Positions 43,127-51,251 are shown, counted from the stretch's first letter. The stretch is 64,000 bases of DNA from Streptomyces asoensis (GCF_016860545.1 NZ_BNEB01000003.1:1550001-1614000), one strand, 5' to 3'. Program-made: numbers and translations. Notes: generated from the sequence alone by a model not told the origin.

Positions 43127-44443
43127 TCAGACGCCCGTCGTGCGGCGGCGGCGGGTCGCGAACCATGTCGCGGCGCCGCCGACGGCCAGCAGGACGGCCG
43201 CCAGGGCGCCGTAGAGGCCGCCGCCCGAACCGGTGGCGGCGAGCGAGCCGGTGACGTTCGTGCCGTCCGTGGTGCCGGCGACCGTGCCGCCGTCCGTGCC
43301 GCCGGTCGTACCGCCCGTGGTGGCGGCCGTGCCGGACGCGGACGCCGACGGGGTCACCGGGGCGGAGCCGGAGGGCGAGGGCGACGCGGGCGCCGAAGGG
43401 GACGCGGACGGGGAACCGGTGGCCGGGGCCGGGCCGGCCTTCACCTGGGTGCCGGCGCCGTTGAACCCCCAGGAGTCGGCCATGGAGAACACGGCCTCCA
43501 GCGGGACGACGGTGTCCCTGCGGATGTCGCTCTTCGCCCCCAGGGAGAGGTACAGCTTGATGCTCCTGGTGCCCGAGGCGGCGCCGAAGCCCTTGGGGAC
43601 GGCGGGCAGCTCCCACTCGCTGTCGTTGGACTCCGTCAGCTTGACGACCTTGCCGTCGACCTCGGCCTCCAGGACGAAGTCGGGGTGGCCGGCGCCGTCC
43701 CGGAACTGCTGGGCCGACACGGTGCGCCGGAGCTCGGCGGGGAACTCGCCGGGGCCGGTGGCCGTGGCGTTCAGCACCAGCTCGGCTCGCTGACCCGGGC
43801 GGGCGACGGCGCCCGTCTTCTGCTCCCACGCCACGTTCAGCTTGCCGGGCGTGATCGCCGGGTCGATCTTGAAGACCTGGGTGTTGCGGGACGGGTCGTC
43901 GTCGGTGTCGCCGATCAGCCGGCCGGCGGTGAGGGTGAAGTCACCGTCGTTGGTGGGGTAGGAGGCGCCGAGGCCGAGGGTGACCTTCCAGGTGTACGCG
44001 GTCTTCGCGGGGATGGAGAAGGTGGAGGCCGCGTTCCCGGTGGCCGGGAAGAACAGCCCCTGGAAGGAGCCGTCCTGGCGCCCGACGGCCGACTTGGTCG
44101 CCGGTGCGTCGACCGCGGTCACGTCGAAGACGATGGAGTCCTTCAGCACCGGGCTCGGACCGTCCGGTGTGCCGGGCAGCCAGGCCGAGAAGTCCTGTGC
44201 CTCGTCGGAGGAGTTGGCGACCGTCAGCAGCATCGACTCCGTCGCCCCGCCACGCTCGAGCGGGCCGGTGGGGGTGGGCGCGCCGAGGGTCATTCGCAGC
44301 GCGTGCCCGCCCGCCTCGTCGGCGGCAACGGCGGCGGTGGCGGCGGTGGCGGCCGGGACGAAGGCGGCGCCGGCCACCGCGGTGACGACGGAGGTCGCGG
44401 CCACGGCACGCAGACGGCGGGCGGCGACGGAACGAGCGGACAT
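43127..44443 (-). CDS. Sortase-anchored surface protein (LAXTG)
   Basis: 438 aa from ATG 44443 with GGGGGGAA upstream (an in-frame start at 44470 is less likely). A signal peptide covers about residues 1-36. The mature part is beta-strand-rich, then a Ser/Pro/Thr/Ala/Gly-rich spacer (about 325-395). The C-terminus has LAATG (401-405), a hydrophobic segment (LYGALAAVLLAVGGAATWF) and ATRRRR. LAXTG is the class E sortase signal used for chaplins in Streptomyces, so this should be covalently attached to the cell wall. No adhesin or enzyme motif is recognised. Confidence 0.8.
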   Translation of the reverse strand: MSARSVAARRLRAVAATSVVTAVAGAAFVPAATAATAAVAADEAGGHALRMTLGAPTPTGPLERGGATESMLLTVANSSDEAQDFSAWLPGTPDGPSPVLKDSIVFDVTAVDAPATKSAVGRQDGSFQGLFFPATGNAASTFSIPAKTAYTWKVTLGLGASYPTNDGDFTLTAGRLIGDTDDDPSRNTQVFKIDPAITPGKLNVAWEQKTGAVARPGQRAELVLNATATGPGEFPAELRRTVSAQQFRDGAGHPDFVLEAEVDGKVVKLTESNDSEWELPAVPKGFGAASGTRSIKLYLSLGAKSDIRRDTVVPLEAVFSMADSWGFNGAGTQVKAGPAPATGSPSASPSAPASPSPSGSAPVTPSASASGTAATTGGTTGGTDGGTVAGTTDGTNVTGSLAATGSGGGLYGALAAVLLAVGGAATWFATRRRRTTGV

Positions 44444-45116
44444 GGTGAGTTCCCCCCAAGGAATCGACAAGGACGTACGAAGAATCGGGATGTGCGCAGC
44501 CCGGCCGGAGTGCCGCTGGGACGTCCGGCGGTGAGGTGAGACGAAGTGAGCCGAGGCGGCGGAGCCGGGCCGAGCCGGAGGTACGCCGAAGGTGCGAGAA
44601 GGACGCGGTGCCGCCGGTTCTGTCTGTTCCCCCGGCGCCTCGCGTCGCCCTCATCCTCACCCGGCTCCCACAGGTGATCAACCGTCGGTTCGTCACCACT
44701 TCGCAACAGCGCCGGAAGTGGTGATTCCGCTGGTCGGAGCCCGATCGCCGAGCACCACACCACGACCGCGACCCGGCCGCGAGCCCGGCCGCGAGCCGGG
44801 CGGGACACGACCGTGAACCCGGCCATGAGCCGGCCGCGGACCCGGCTGTCGCCGGTCCGCGCTCCGCCCGCTCGCATCTCACCGCGGGCCCGCCCGGGAC
44901 GGGTTCCGTCGCCGGGTGGGCGTCGGTTCTTCGCAAGCTCTCCGCCCGGTCTCCATGTGTCTTCACGTGTTAAGCGGAGGGTGATGTTGCTACTTCGTTA
45001 AGTAGTACGGCTTGACGCCGATGGGCGCCGCCGCGTTGTCTTTTTCAGACACCTGGGTCCAACATGCCGCACCCATGTCCGGATCGCACCTAAACGCACC
45101 TGAAGTGAGCCCCCGA
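44444..45116. other. 673-bp intergenic region between divergent genes
   Basis: Holds the promoters of the LAXTG protein and the solute-binding lipoprotein. Around 44760-44850 there are short imperfect repeats of cccggccgcgagccgg type. At 44990-45005 a 6-bp dyad (CTACTT-CGTT-AAGTAG) lies in an AT-richer patch about 110 bases before the lipoprotein start. The plus frame stays open back to 45012, but the preferred start is at 45117. No other gene is evident. Confidence 0.5.
44990..45005. promoter_or_regulatory. Candidate operator upstream of the solute-binding lipoprotein
   Basis: CTACTT-CGTT-AAGTAG is a perfect 6-bp dyad with a 4-base centre in an AT-rich patch (TTGCTACTTCGTTAAGTAGT). Repressor sites of sugar transporters look like this; the regulator is unknown. 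Confidence 0.35.
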
Positions 45117-46226
45117 ATGCGTCGTATCGCCATAGCTGTGGTCGCCTCCACGATGTCCCTCTCGCTCGCCGGATGCGGGATGCTGGGGGCCTCGGAGAAC
45201 AGCAGCAGTGCGACACCGACCCGGAGCAACGACATCACGGTGGGCGTCCTGATGCCGGAGGAGACCAACACCCGGTACGCGGAGTTCGACTACCCCATCA
45301 TCAAGAAGAAGGTCGCCGAGCTCACCGAGAACAAGGGCACGACCGACTACGCGAACGCCGGCGGGGAAGCCAAGACGCAGAACACCCAGATGCAGAAGAT
45401 GATCGACGACAAGGTCGACGTCATCCTGCTGGACGCCGTCGACTCGAAGGAGATCGCGGCGATGGTGCAGAAGGCCAAGGACGCCAACATCCCCGTCATC
45501 GCGTACGACCGCCTGGCCCAGGGCCCGATCGACGGGTACGTCTCCTTCGACAACGAGCTGGTCGGCGAGGTGCAGGGCCGCACCCTGGTGGAGGCCATCA
45601 CCAACGTCCAGGCCAGCGACAAGATCGTCATGGTGAACGGCTCGCCCACCGACCCGAACGCGGCGCAGTTCAAGGCGGGCGCGCTCTCCGAGCTCAACGG
45701 CCGGGTCACGGTGGCGAAGTCGTACGACACCGACAAGTGGAGCCCGGACGTCGCCCAGGCCGAGATGTCGAAGGCGATAGAGGCGCTGGGCGTGTCCAAC
45801 ATCGCCGGTGTCTACTCCGCGAACGACGCCATGGCCGGCGGCATCATCAAGGCCCTGAAGGCCGCGGGTGTCAACGACTCCGAGCTGCCCCCGATCACCG
45901 GGCAGGACGCGGAGCTGGCGGCCGTGCAGCGCATCATCAGCGGCGAGCAGTTCATGAGCGTCTACAAGCCGTACCCGGGTGAGGCCGAGGCCGCCGCCGA
46001 GGCCGCCGTCGCCAAGGTGCAGGGCCGTGACATCCAGTTCGACGCGCTGACCCGTGACAAGGTCGACAGCCCGACGGACAAGAACATCCCGGCCAAGCTG
46101 GTGCCCGTGGTCGCGCTGACGAAGGACAACATCAAGTCGACCGTCATCGCCGACGGCATCTACAAGGTCTCCGACATCTGCACGCCCAAGTTCAAGGCCG
46201 CCTGCCAGGCCCTCAAGCTCCTCTGA
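45117..46226 (+). CDS. Sugar-type solute-binding lipoprotein
   Basis: 369 aa from ATG 45117, giving a standard lipoprotein signal with lipobox LAGC (Cys20). The mature protein is a periplasmic-binding-protein type 1 fold: DITVGVLMPEETNTRYAEF, DKVDVILLDAVDSKEIAAMV, NIPVIAYDRLAQGPIDGYVS, VSNIAGVYSANDAMAGGIIK, and PPITGQDAELAAVQRIISGE. This is the ribose/xylose (XylF) family for pentose or similar sugars. By position it corresponds to the gene known as a solute-binding lipoprotein after hspR in S. coelicolor. No permease or ATPase gene lies near it here. Its stop is followed by a terminator hairpin. Confidence 0.88.
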   Translation: MRRIAIAVVASTMSLSLAGCGMLGASENSSSATPTRSNDITVGVLMPEETNTRYAEFDYPIIKKKVAELTENKGTTDYANAGGEAKTQNTQMQKMIDDKVDVILLDAVDSKEIAAMVQKAKDANIPVIAYDRLAQGPIDGYVSFDNELVGEVQGRTLVEAITNVQASDKIVMVNGSPTDPNAAQFKAGALSELNGRVTVAKSYDTDKWSPDVAQAEMSKAIEALGVSNIAGVYSANDAMAGGIIKALKAAGVNDSELPPITGQDAELAAVQRIISGEQFMSVYKPYPGEAEAAAEAAVAKVQGRDIQFDALTRDKVDSPTDKNIPAKLVPVVALTKDNIKSTVIADGIYKVSDICTPKFKAACQALKLL

Positions 46227-46716
46227 GCAAGCTCCTGCGAGCCGGCCCGGCCCGCACGACGGGCCGGGACCGGGTACGCGGCGCGCCGGAGGCGAAATGC
46301 GCGGCGCGCCGGTGATTTCCGGCCGGTCGGGGCGGGCGTGACGCGTGCGCCGGGACCGACGCCCCTCTTCGCGGGCACCATGGACCGTGTCCGCGGGCCC
46401 GTCGACGCGGGTGCTCCTCGCGGCGGGCAAGGCAGGCAGGCCTGCTGCCCGGCCGGACTCCCCCGTGGTCCGGCCGGGTCGGCCGCGCTCTCCCCCGAGT
46501 GGGGAGCACCCGGGGGCAAGCGGGATCAAGGATGCACCGTCACGTACGCGCTGCACCACCGTCAGCTTGTTGCAGCGTGGGGGGAGGAGGCCGGGAGAAA
46601 CCGGCACAGAAGGGTGGTTCTCGCCGCCGTCGCCCGGAGGAGCCGTGTTGCGGAGCCGGTCCGGGCCGCGCATAGTTGCGCTCCGGAAGAGGCGGACGGC
46701 GGGGGTGGGATGGGCG
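46227..46716. other. 490-bp intergenic region
   Basis: After the lipoprotein terminator the stretch is GC-rich with repeated GGCGCGCC units near 46280-46312. An open plus frame crosses it into the LuxR-family gene, but it is Arg/Gly/Pro-rich with no domain, so the gene is started at 46717. The promoter of that gene should be here. Confidence 0.45.
46246..46268 (+). terminator. Terminator of the solute-binding lipoprotein gene
   Basis: A perfect 9-bp stem CCCGGCCCG / CGGGCCGGG with loop CACGA begins 20 bases past the stop. Confidence 0.7.
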
Positions 46717-47823
46717 ATGGCCGGGCACGGGACGGAGCAGCATCCACACGGTGCCGACCGACTGTGCGAGGCCGGGGACCGGGTGTACTCCCGGGCCGTG
46801 CGGCGCGGCCGGGTGGCGCGGACCGACGCCGAGCCGGTCCCGTGTCTCCTGGAACTCGCCCTGCTGCACCCCGACCCCGACGACATGGACTGGCTGGTGC
46901 CGACCTCTCCTCAGGAGGTCATGACCCGGCTGCTGCGCGGTCTGTACGACGAGGTGAGCGCGAGCCGTCGGCGGATGGGCTCGGCGGTCGCCGCCTTCGA
47001 GTGGTACGCGGGCCTGGGCGGGCCGGCCCGGGGCGCGGCGGCCGGTGAGGGCGCCGCGATCCGTGTCCTGGACGGCGCCTCGCGCATCCAGGCGGCCCTG
47101 GACGCGGCGACCGAGGCGTGCACGGCCGAGGTGCTCACCGTGCAGCCCGGCGGCATCCGGCGTGAGCACGAGCTGTCGGAGGGCCTGCACCGGGCGCTGG
47201 AGCTGCGCGGCCGGGGTGTGCGCATGCGGGACATCTACAACCACGTGGCCCGGCACGGTCAGGGCCTGCTGACCTATCTGGAGCTGATGGGCGACGCGGT
47301 GGAGGCCCGCACGCTGGACGAGGTCATCGACCGGCTGATCCTGTTCGACCGCACGGTCGCCTTCATCCCGGCCAACACCGACCGCACGATGGCCCTGGAG
47401 CTGCGTCACCCGGCGCTGGTGTCCTACCTGGTGACGGTCTTCGAGCGGCTCTGGCGGCTGGCGGTCCCGCTGACCGCGCCGCTGCCGGAGACCCGTATCG
47501 AGGGCATCTCCCACCGTGAGCAGTCCATCGCCGCCCTGCTGGCGGAGGGTCATCAGGACGCCGTCATCGCCGAGCGGCTCGGGATCAGCGTGCGCACCTG
47601 CCGGGCGCACATCGCCCGTCTCTCGGAGACCCTGGGCGCGGCCAGCCGCACCCAGTTGGGGGTGCGGATCGCGCAGGTCGGGCTGGACCGGCCGTCCGGG
47701 GAGGCGGATCCGCCGCCGGTCAGTCTTCCGGCGCCGGGGGCGGGTCCTGACCCGGTTCCGTCTCCTGCCCCGGCGCCGGGTTCCGGCCCTGTTCCCGGTC
47801 AAGGATCCCCGACCGCCCTATGA
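46717..47823 (+). CDS. TrmB/PLD-like plus LuxR-HTH regulator (paralogue 1)
   Basis: 368 aa from ATG 46717 (GTG 46705 also possible, GGGGGTGGGA upstream). Residues 1-90 hold the family N-terminus (DRLCEAGDRVYSRAVRRGRV, PVPCLLELALLHPDPDDMDW). A PLD-like sensor region (about 120-265) has AEVLTVQPGGIRREHELSEG, MRDIYNHVARHGQGLLTYLE and TLDEVIDRLILFDRTVAFIP. A LuxR-type HTH (about 270-325) reads SHREQSIAALLAEGHQDAVI, then AERLGISVRTCRAHIARLSE. The Pro-rich C-terminal tail overlaps the 3' end of the convergent paralogue by about 100 bases. Such proteins are orphan regulators in Streptomyces; the ligand is unknown. Confidence 0.78.
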   Translation: MAGHGTEQHPHGADRLCEAGDRVYSRAVRRGRVARTDAEPVPCLLELALLHPDPDDMDWLVPTSPQEVMTRLLRGLYDEVSASRRRMGSAVAAFEWYAGLGGPARGAAAGEGAAIRVLDGASRIQAALDAATEACTAEVLTVQPGGIRREHELSEGLHRALELRGRGVRMRDIYNHVARHGQGLLTYLELMGDAVEARTLDEVIDRLILFDRTVAFIPANTDRTMALELRHPALVSYLVTVFERLWRLAVPLTAPLPETRIEGISHREQSIAALLAEGHQDAVIAERLGISVRTCRAHIARLSETLGAASRTQLGVRIAQVGLDRPSGEADPPPVSLPAPGAGPDPVPSPAPAPGSGPVPGQGSPTAL

Positions 47824-48778
47824 GGTAGCCGAGTTGGGCGCGGCTCTCGCTTCCGAGGGTGGTGGCGAGCTTGGCGATGTGGACGCGGGCGGTGCGCACG
47901 TTCATGCCGAGGCGGTCGGCGATGACGGCGTCGGTGTGCCCTTCGACGAGGAGGGCGGCGATGGCCTGCTGCCGGGGTGTCACGCCGTTGAAGGACTGGC
48001 GGTGGACCGCCTGGGGGTACATCGGGGTGGCGAGCCGCCAGAGCCGGTCGAAGGTGATGGTGAAGTAGGTCAGCAGGGCCGGGTGGCGGACCTCCAGGGC
48101 CAGCCTGCCGTCCTCGCCGGCGGGGATGAAGGCGACCGTGCCGTCGATGACGATGAGGCGGTCGGTGACCTCGTCGAGGGTGCGCGCCTCGACGTCGCCG
48201 CGCAGCTGCTCGTAGCGGGCCAGGACGAGGGGCTGGTGGCGCTGGGTGTGCTGGTAGAGCGTGCGGATGCGGCAGCCCCGGTCGAGCAGGGCCTGGTCGC
48301 GGGCCATGGCGACGGTCTGGGCCGTCTCGCCGCGGGGGCCGCTGTAGTGGACGTTGGGCTGGATGCAGAGCAGTTCGTCCGTCGCCTCGTCCGTGGCCTC
48401 GGTGATGGCCCCGTTGATCTGCTCGGTGCCGCTGAGGAGGCGCAGGGAGGCGGGGTCGGGGCCGGCGGTGCGGGTGCCGGTGATCCGCATGAGGGGTTCG
48501 AACAGGGTCGCCAGGCGTTCCTCGCGGCGCCGTTCGTCGGCGATGCGGCTGCCCGAGGCGCGCAGCAGCCGGTGCAGGGCGAGGGCCGGGGACACGGGCT
48601 CGAGCAGGTCGGGGTCGTCCACGACGGGGTGCAGCAGGCCGAAGGAGAGCAGACAGGGGGCCGCCGCCTCGGCATCCCGCGCCTTGACGCGTCCGGCCCG
48701 CAGAGCCTGTTCGTAGAGATCCGTGCCCGCGGCGCACAGGTTCTCCACGCCGTGGTGGGGGTGCGGCGGCGCCTTCAC
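47720..48778 (-). CDS. TrmB/PLD-like plus LuxR-HTH regulator (paralogue 2)
   Basis: 352 aa from GTG 48778 with AGGAGAAC upstream. It matches paralogue 1 block by block: ENLCAAGTDLYEQALRAGRV, AAPCLLSFGLLHPVVDD, LLCIQPNVHYSGPRGETAQT, RIRTLYQHTQRHQPLVLARY, TLDEVTDRLIVIDGTVAFIP, ALEVRHPALLTYFTITFDRL and the HTH (TPRQQAIAALLVEGHTDAVI, ADRLGMNVRTARVHIAKLAT). It ends in a Pro/Glu-rich tail. It is convergent with paralogue 1 and in tandem with paralogue 3, on the same strand. DNA-binding regulator, target unknown. Confidence 0.8.
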   Translation of the reverse strand: MKAPPHPHHGVENLCAAGTDLYEQALRAGRVKARDAEAAAPCLLSFGLLHPVVDDPDLLEPVSPALALHRLLRASGSRIADERRREERLATLFEPLMRITGTRTAGPDPASLRLLSGTEQINGAITEATDEATDELLCIQPNVHYSGPRGETAQTVAMARDQALLDRGCRIRTLYQHTQRHQPLVLARYEQLRGDVEARTLDEVTDRLIVIDGTVAFIPAGEDGRLALEVRHPALLTYFTITFDRLWRLATPMYPQAVHRQSFNGVTPRQQAIAALLVEGHTDAVIADRLGMNVRTARVHIAKLATTLGSESRAQLGYLIGRSGILDREQGRNPAPGQETEPGQDPPPAPED

Positions 48779-48869
48779 TGCGTCTTGTTCTCCTGTTCGG
48801 GTGTCCGGGTGGGCCCGGCCGGTGGGGGGCGGCCTCGGGCGGCCGGCGGCGGGGTGGTCGGGGCGGTGG

Positions 48870-49853
48870 TCAGGGTTCCTGCCGGAGGATCCCCGACTGG
48901 GCGATGAGGAAGCCGAGCTGGGCGCGGCTGCCGCTGCCGAGCGCGGTGGCGAGTTTGGCGATGTGGGCCCGGCAGGTGCGGACGTTCATGCCCAGCCGGC
49001 GGGCGATGGCCTCGTCGACGTGCCCCTCGACGAGGAGCTTGGCGATGGAGTGCTGGATGTCCGTGATGCCGTCGGGCGCGGTCTCGTAGGGTGCGCCGGT
49101 GGCCAGGGGGACCGCGCGGCCCCACATGAACTCGAAGACCTTGATCAGGTAGCGGACGAGCCCCGGGTGACGGAGTTCGAGGGCGACCTGGCCGTCGTCC
49201 CGGGTGGGGATGAAGGCGACGGTCTCGTCGCAGATGATGAGCCGCTCCACGAGTTCGTCGATGGTGCGGTACTCCACCTTGCCGTCGGTGAACTGCGAGA
49301 CGTAGCCGAGCGTCTCGGGGCTGTACCGGGCCGTGTGCTGGTAGAGGGTCCGGATGCGGCAGCCGCGGTCGATGAGCGGTCTGTCGCGTTCGAGGCCCTG
49401 GACGAGGGTGTGTTCCAGGCGCCTGCGGCTGGGCTGGACGGTGAGCATCTCGGTCTGGCACTGGGAGGTGGCCAGATCGAGTGCCGCGTTGATCCGGTCG
49501 ATGCCCTCCAGCACCGTGATCGAGTGTGTGGTCGGCGTCGGCTGGGCGCTGAGGGTCATGAACGGCTCGAAAGCGTCGGCGAGCTCCACCGACAGTCGGC
49601 GACGCCGGGTGATCTCGTGCTCGATCGGGTTGAGCAGCTGGGACAGTGCGATCGACGGGGGCACGGGACGTAGCCAGTTCGCGTCGTCGGGGTCCGCGTG
49701 GAGCAGGGCGAACTCCATCAGACACGGAGCGGGTTCCACGTCCGTGCGGGCTATGCGGCCCGTCCGAAGAGCGTTCCCGTAGAGACGGCGACCTTCCTCG
49801 CACAGCTCAGTCGCCGCGTGAGGATGTGTCTGCTTTGTCTGATTTTTCGTCAA
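48870..49853 (-). CDS. TrmB/PLD-like plus LuxR-HTH regulator (paralogue 3)
   Basis: 327 aa. The likely start is TTG 49853 with GGGGTGGAG just upstream; no ATG lies nearby. It has ATELCEEGRRLYGNALRTGR, PAPCLMEFALLHADPDDANW, EMLTVQPSRRRLEHTLVQGL, RIRTLYQHTARYSPETLGYV, TIDELVERLIICDETVAFIP and the HTH (IQHSIAKLLVEGHVDEAIAR, RLGMNVRTCRAHIAKLATAL). There is no long Pro tail. It is divergent, across 112 bases, from the DSTW-repeat peptide gene, which makes it the most likely direct regulator of that operon. It ends 91 bases before the start of paralogue 2. Confidence 0.82.
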   Translation of the reverse strand: MTKNQTKQTHPHAATELCEEGRRLYGNALRTGRIARTDVEPAPCLMEFALLHADPDDANWLRPVPPSIALSQLLNPIEHEITRRRRLSVELADAFEPFMTLSAQPTPTTHSITVLEGIDRINAALDLATSQCQTEMLTVQPSRRRLEHTLVQGLERDRPLIDRGCRIRTLYQHTARYSPETLGYVSQFTDGKVEYRTIDELVERLIICDETVAFIPTRDDGQVALELRHPGLVRYLIKVFEFMWGRAVPLATGAPYETAPDGITDIQHSIAKLLVEGHVDEAIARRLGMNVRTCRAHIAKLATALGSGSRAQLGFLIAQSGILRQEP

Positions 49854-49965
49854 ATCTCCACCCCCCAGGGTCCTGAACGTGCAGGAACATGATGCATCGA
49901 TTGTGTGGCCATGACGTGCCCGAATGGGCCATCGTCGTAGTGGACGGGGGAGAGGTGACCTTCAA

Positions 49966-50244
49966 ATGAGGACGAAGCCGACTATGCATAAGAGAATGCT
50001 TCGCTCGGCGCTTGCCGCCGCCTTCTCCGCCGCCTTGGCCTTCGGCGCGCTGAGCGGCCTTGCGGGAACGACGGGTGACACGGCGCGCGACAGTACGTGG
50101 AGCACGGGTGCCGGGACCGTCGCGGCGCCCGGGGACAGCACGTGGGTCGCCCCCGGCGACAGCACGTGGGTGGTCACGGCGGCGGTGCCGGGTGACAGCA
50201 CGTGGGTCGCGCCCAGTGACAGTACGTGGGTCGCCGAGTCATGA
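49966..50244 (+). CDS. Exported peptide with five DSTW repeats
   Basis: 92 aa from ATG 49966 (GGGGGAGAGG upstream; ATG 49984 is an alternative). A basic start and a hydrophobic core (residues 14-34, SALAAAFSAALAFGALSG) form a Sec-type signal. The rest is a repeat array: D-S-T-W at residues 42, 57, 65, 77 and 85, each coded by GACAGYACGTGG at 50089, 50134, 50158, 50194 and 50218, with most units reading GDSTWV. Linkers are short Ala/Pro/Gly/Val. Its stop overlaps the start of the next gene (ATGA), so the two are coupled. It is a candidate secreted signal or precursor peptide. No family name is known to me. Confidence 0.75.
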   Translation: MRTKPTMHKRMLRSALAAAFSAALAFGALSGLAGTTGDTARDSTWSTGAGTVAAPGDSTWVAPGDSTWVVTAAVPGDSTWVAPSDSTWVAES

Positions 50245-50576
50245 CCACGCCACCCGACGACCGGTCCTTCCGCCGCGAAATGGCCACCGCCTACCGCTCC
50301 GGCTGGCACTTCATCGACCTGGTCACCGCCATCCCCCACAGCGGTGACTCGTTGATGGTGACCGTGTTCGGCGAGCCGGTGGTCGTGACGCGCGACGAGG
50401 ACGAGGACGTACGGGCCTACCGGTGCCTGCGCAAGCCCCGGGGCGCCCCGCAGCCCGTGCGGTGCGCCATCCGGTACGGAATGATCTTTGTGAACCTGGA
50501 CCAGCGGGACCACCGGATGGTGGAGCCCGAGGCTCCGCCCCTGAAGACCATCTCAGCCACCCCCCGCAGTGCCTGA
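50241..50576 (+). CDS. Rieske-like mini-protein lacking metal ligands
   Basis: 111 aa from ATG 50241, coupled to the DSTW peptide gene. Its core, GWHFIDLVTAIPHSGDSLMV, TVFGEPVVVTRDEDEDVRAY, CLRKPRGAPQPVR and YGMIFVNLD, has the word order of the N-terminal Rieske domain of aromatic-ring hydroxylases (FGEPVVVxRD.DG.V.A then C.H.GA). The C-x-H and C-x2-H ligands of a [2Fe-2S] centre are absent: only one Cys of the first pair is left, as CLRK. It is therefore a truncated or remodelled Rieske fold without the cluster. It may be a binding or maturation partner of the peptide. This is inference from fold similarity by eye. Confidence 0.65.
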   Translation: MTTPPDDRSFRREMATAYRSGWHFIDLVTAIPHSGDSLMVTVFGEPVVVTRDEDEDVRAYRCLRKPRGAPQPVRCAIRYGMIFVNLDQRDHRMVEPEAPPLKTISATPRSA

Positions 50577-50619
50577 CGCGATTCCCCCGTCGTAACAGAT
50601 CGCTCAGGTGCTTCCCCCC

Positions 50620-50660
50620 GCAGCGGCGTCACCGTGACCTGAACACGGTGACGCCGCTGC
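50620..50660. terminator. Bidirectional terminator
   Basis: A perfect 17-bp stem (GCAGCGGCGTCACCGTG / CACGGTGACGCCGCTGC) with a 7-base loop ends the peptide operon and the convergent PPOX gene. Confidence 0.85.
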
Positions 50661-50777
50661 AGTTTGCGCCGACATTTCCGTACATGCGTCGGCTTGAGCC
50701 TTGGCCGAAAAACGCCGGGGGCGGATTCGGTCAGCCGTGCCGGGCGCGGCGGCCGTGCCCGGCGCCCCGCCCTTCTG

Positions 50778-51191
50778 TCAGCCGCGGCCCATGGCCCGGG
50801 TCAGCTCGATCTCGATCACCACGCGCGTGGGGTTGGGGCCGGGCGTGCGCCCGTAGCGCTCGGCGTACCGGCGCTCGGCCTCCGCGACCCGGTCCGGCTC
50901 CCTGCGCACGTGCGCCCGGCCCTCGAGGGTGGCCCAGCGCCGGCCGTCCACCTGGCACACCGCCACCCGGGCGCCCTCCGGGCCCGCCGCCACTACGTTG
51001 CGCACCTTCGTGCTGGCCTTGTCGGCGATGACCCGAGCGAGCCGGGCCTCGGGTTCGTATGTCACTCCGACCGGAACGACGTGCGGAGAGCCGTCCGCGC
51101 GTGGTGTGGTCAGTGTGCACAGATGCCGTTCGCGCCAGAAGGCGAGGTACGGCGCGTCCGGGCTGCCCGGGTCCTGGGGGTATGCGGCCAT
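50778..51191 (-). CDS. PPOX-class F420/flavin-dependent oxidoreductase
   Basis: 137 aa from ATG 51191. The split beta-barrel of the pyridoxamine 5'-phosphate oxidase-like family is shown by FWRERHLCTLTTPRADGSPH, VVPVGVTYEPEARLARVI, STKVRNVVAAGPEGARVAVC and DGRRWATLEGRAHV. Small actinobacterial members of this group (TIGR03618-like) bind F420 or flavin and reduce varied substrates. It is divergent from clpB over 120 bases, sharing the region with the HAIR site. The cofactor cannot be fixed from sequence alone. Confidence 0.82.
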   Translation of the reverse strand: MAAYPQDPGSPDAPYLAFWRERHLCTLTTPRADGSPHVVPVGVTYEPEARLARVIADKASTKVRNVVAAGPEGARVAVCQVDGRRWATLEGRAHVRREPDRVAEAERRYAERYGRTPGPNPTRVVIEIELTRAMGRG

Positions 51192-51230
51192 GGTCCGGAA
51201 CCTAACCCGTCCGGGACTCCCCGCGCACAC

Positions 51231-51251
51231 CTTGAGCGGAATAGACTCAAC
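51231..51251. promoter_or_regulatory. HAIR element upstream of clpB (HspR operator)
   Basis: CTTGAGC-N7-ACTCAAC differs from the HAIR consensus at the two outer positions. The TTGAGC part also serves as a likely -35 with TGTGTA (51254-51259) as -10, so HspR would block the promoter. Confidence 0.82.

Noticed and set aside
46280..46312. Repeated GGCGCGCC units as an operator array
   Set aside because: Self-complementary GC-only words are expected often at this base composition.
49966..50244. Repeat peptide as a chaplin or other known hydrophobic surface protein
   Set aside because: It lacks chaplin Cys spacing, LAXTG and the aggregation-prone strands; the unit is DSTW.
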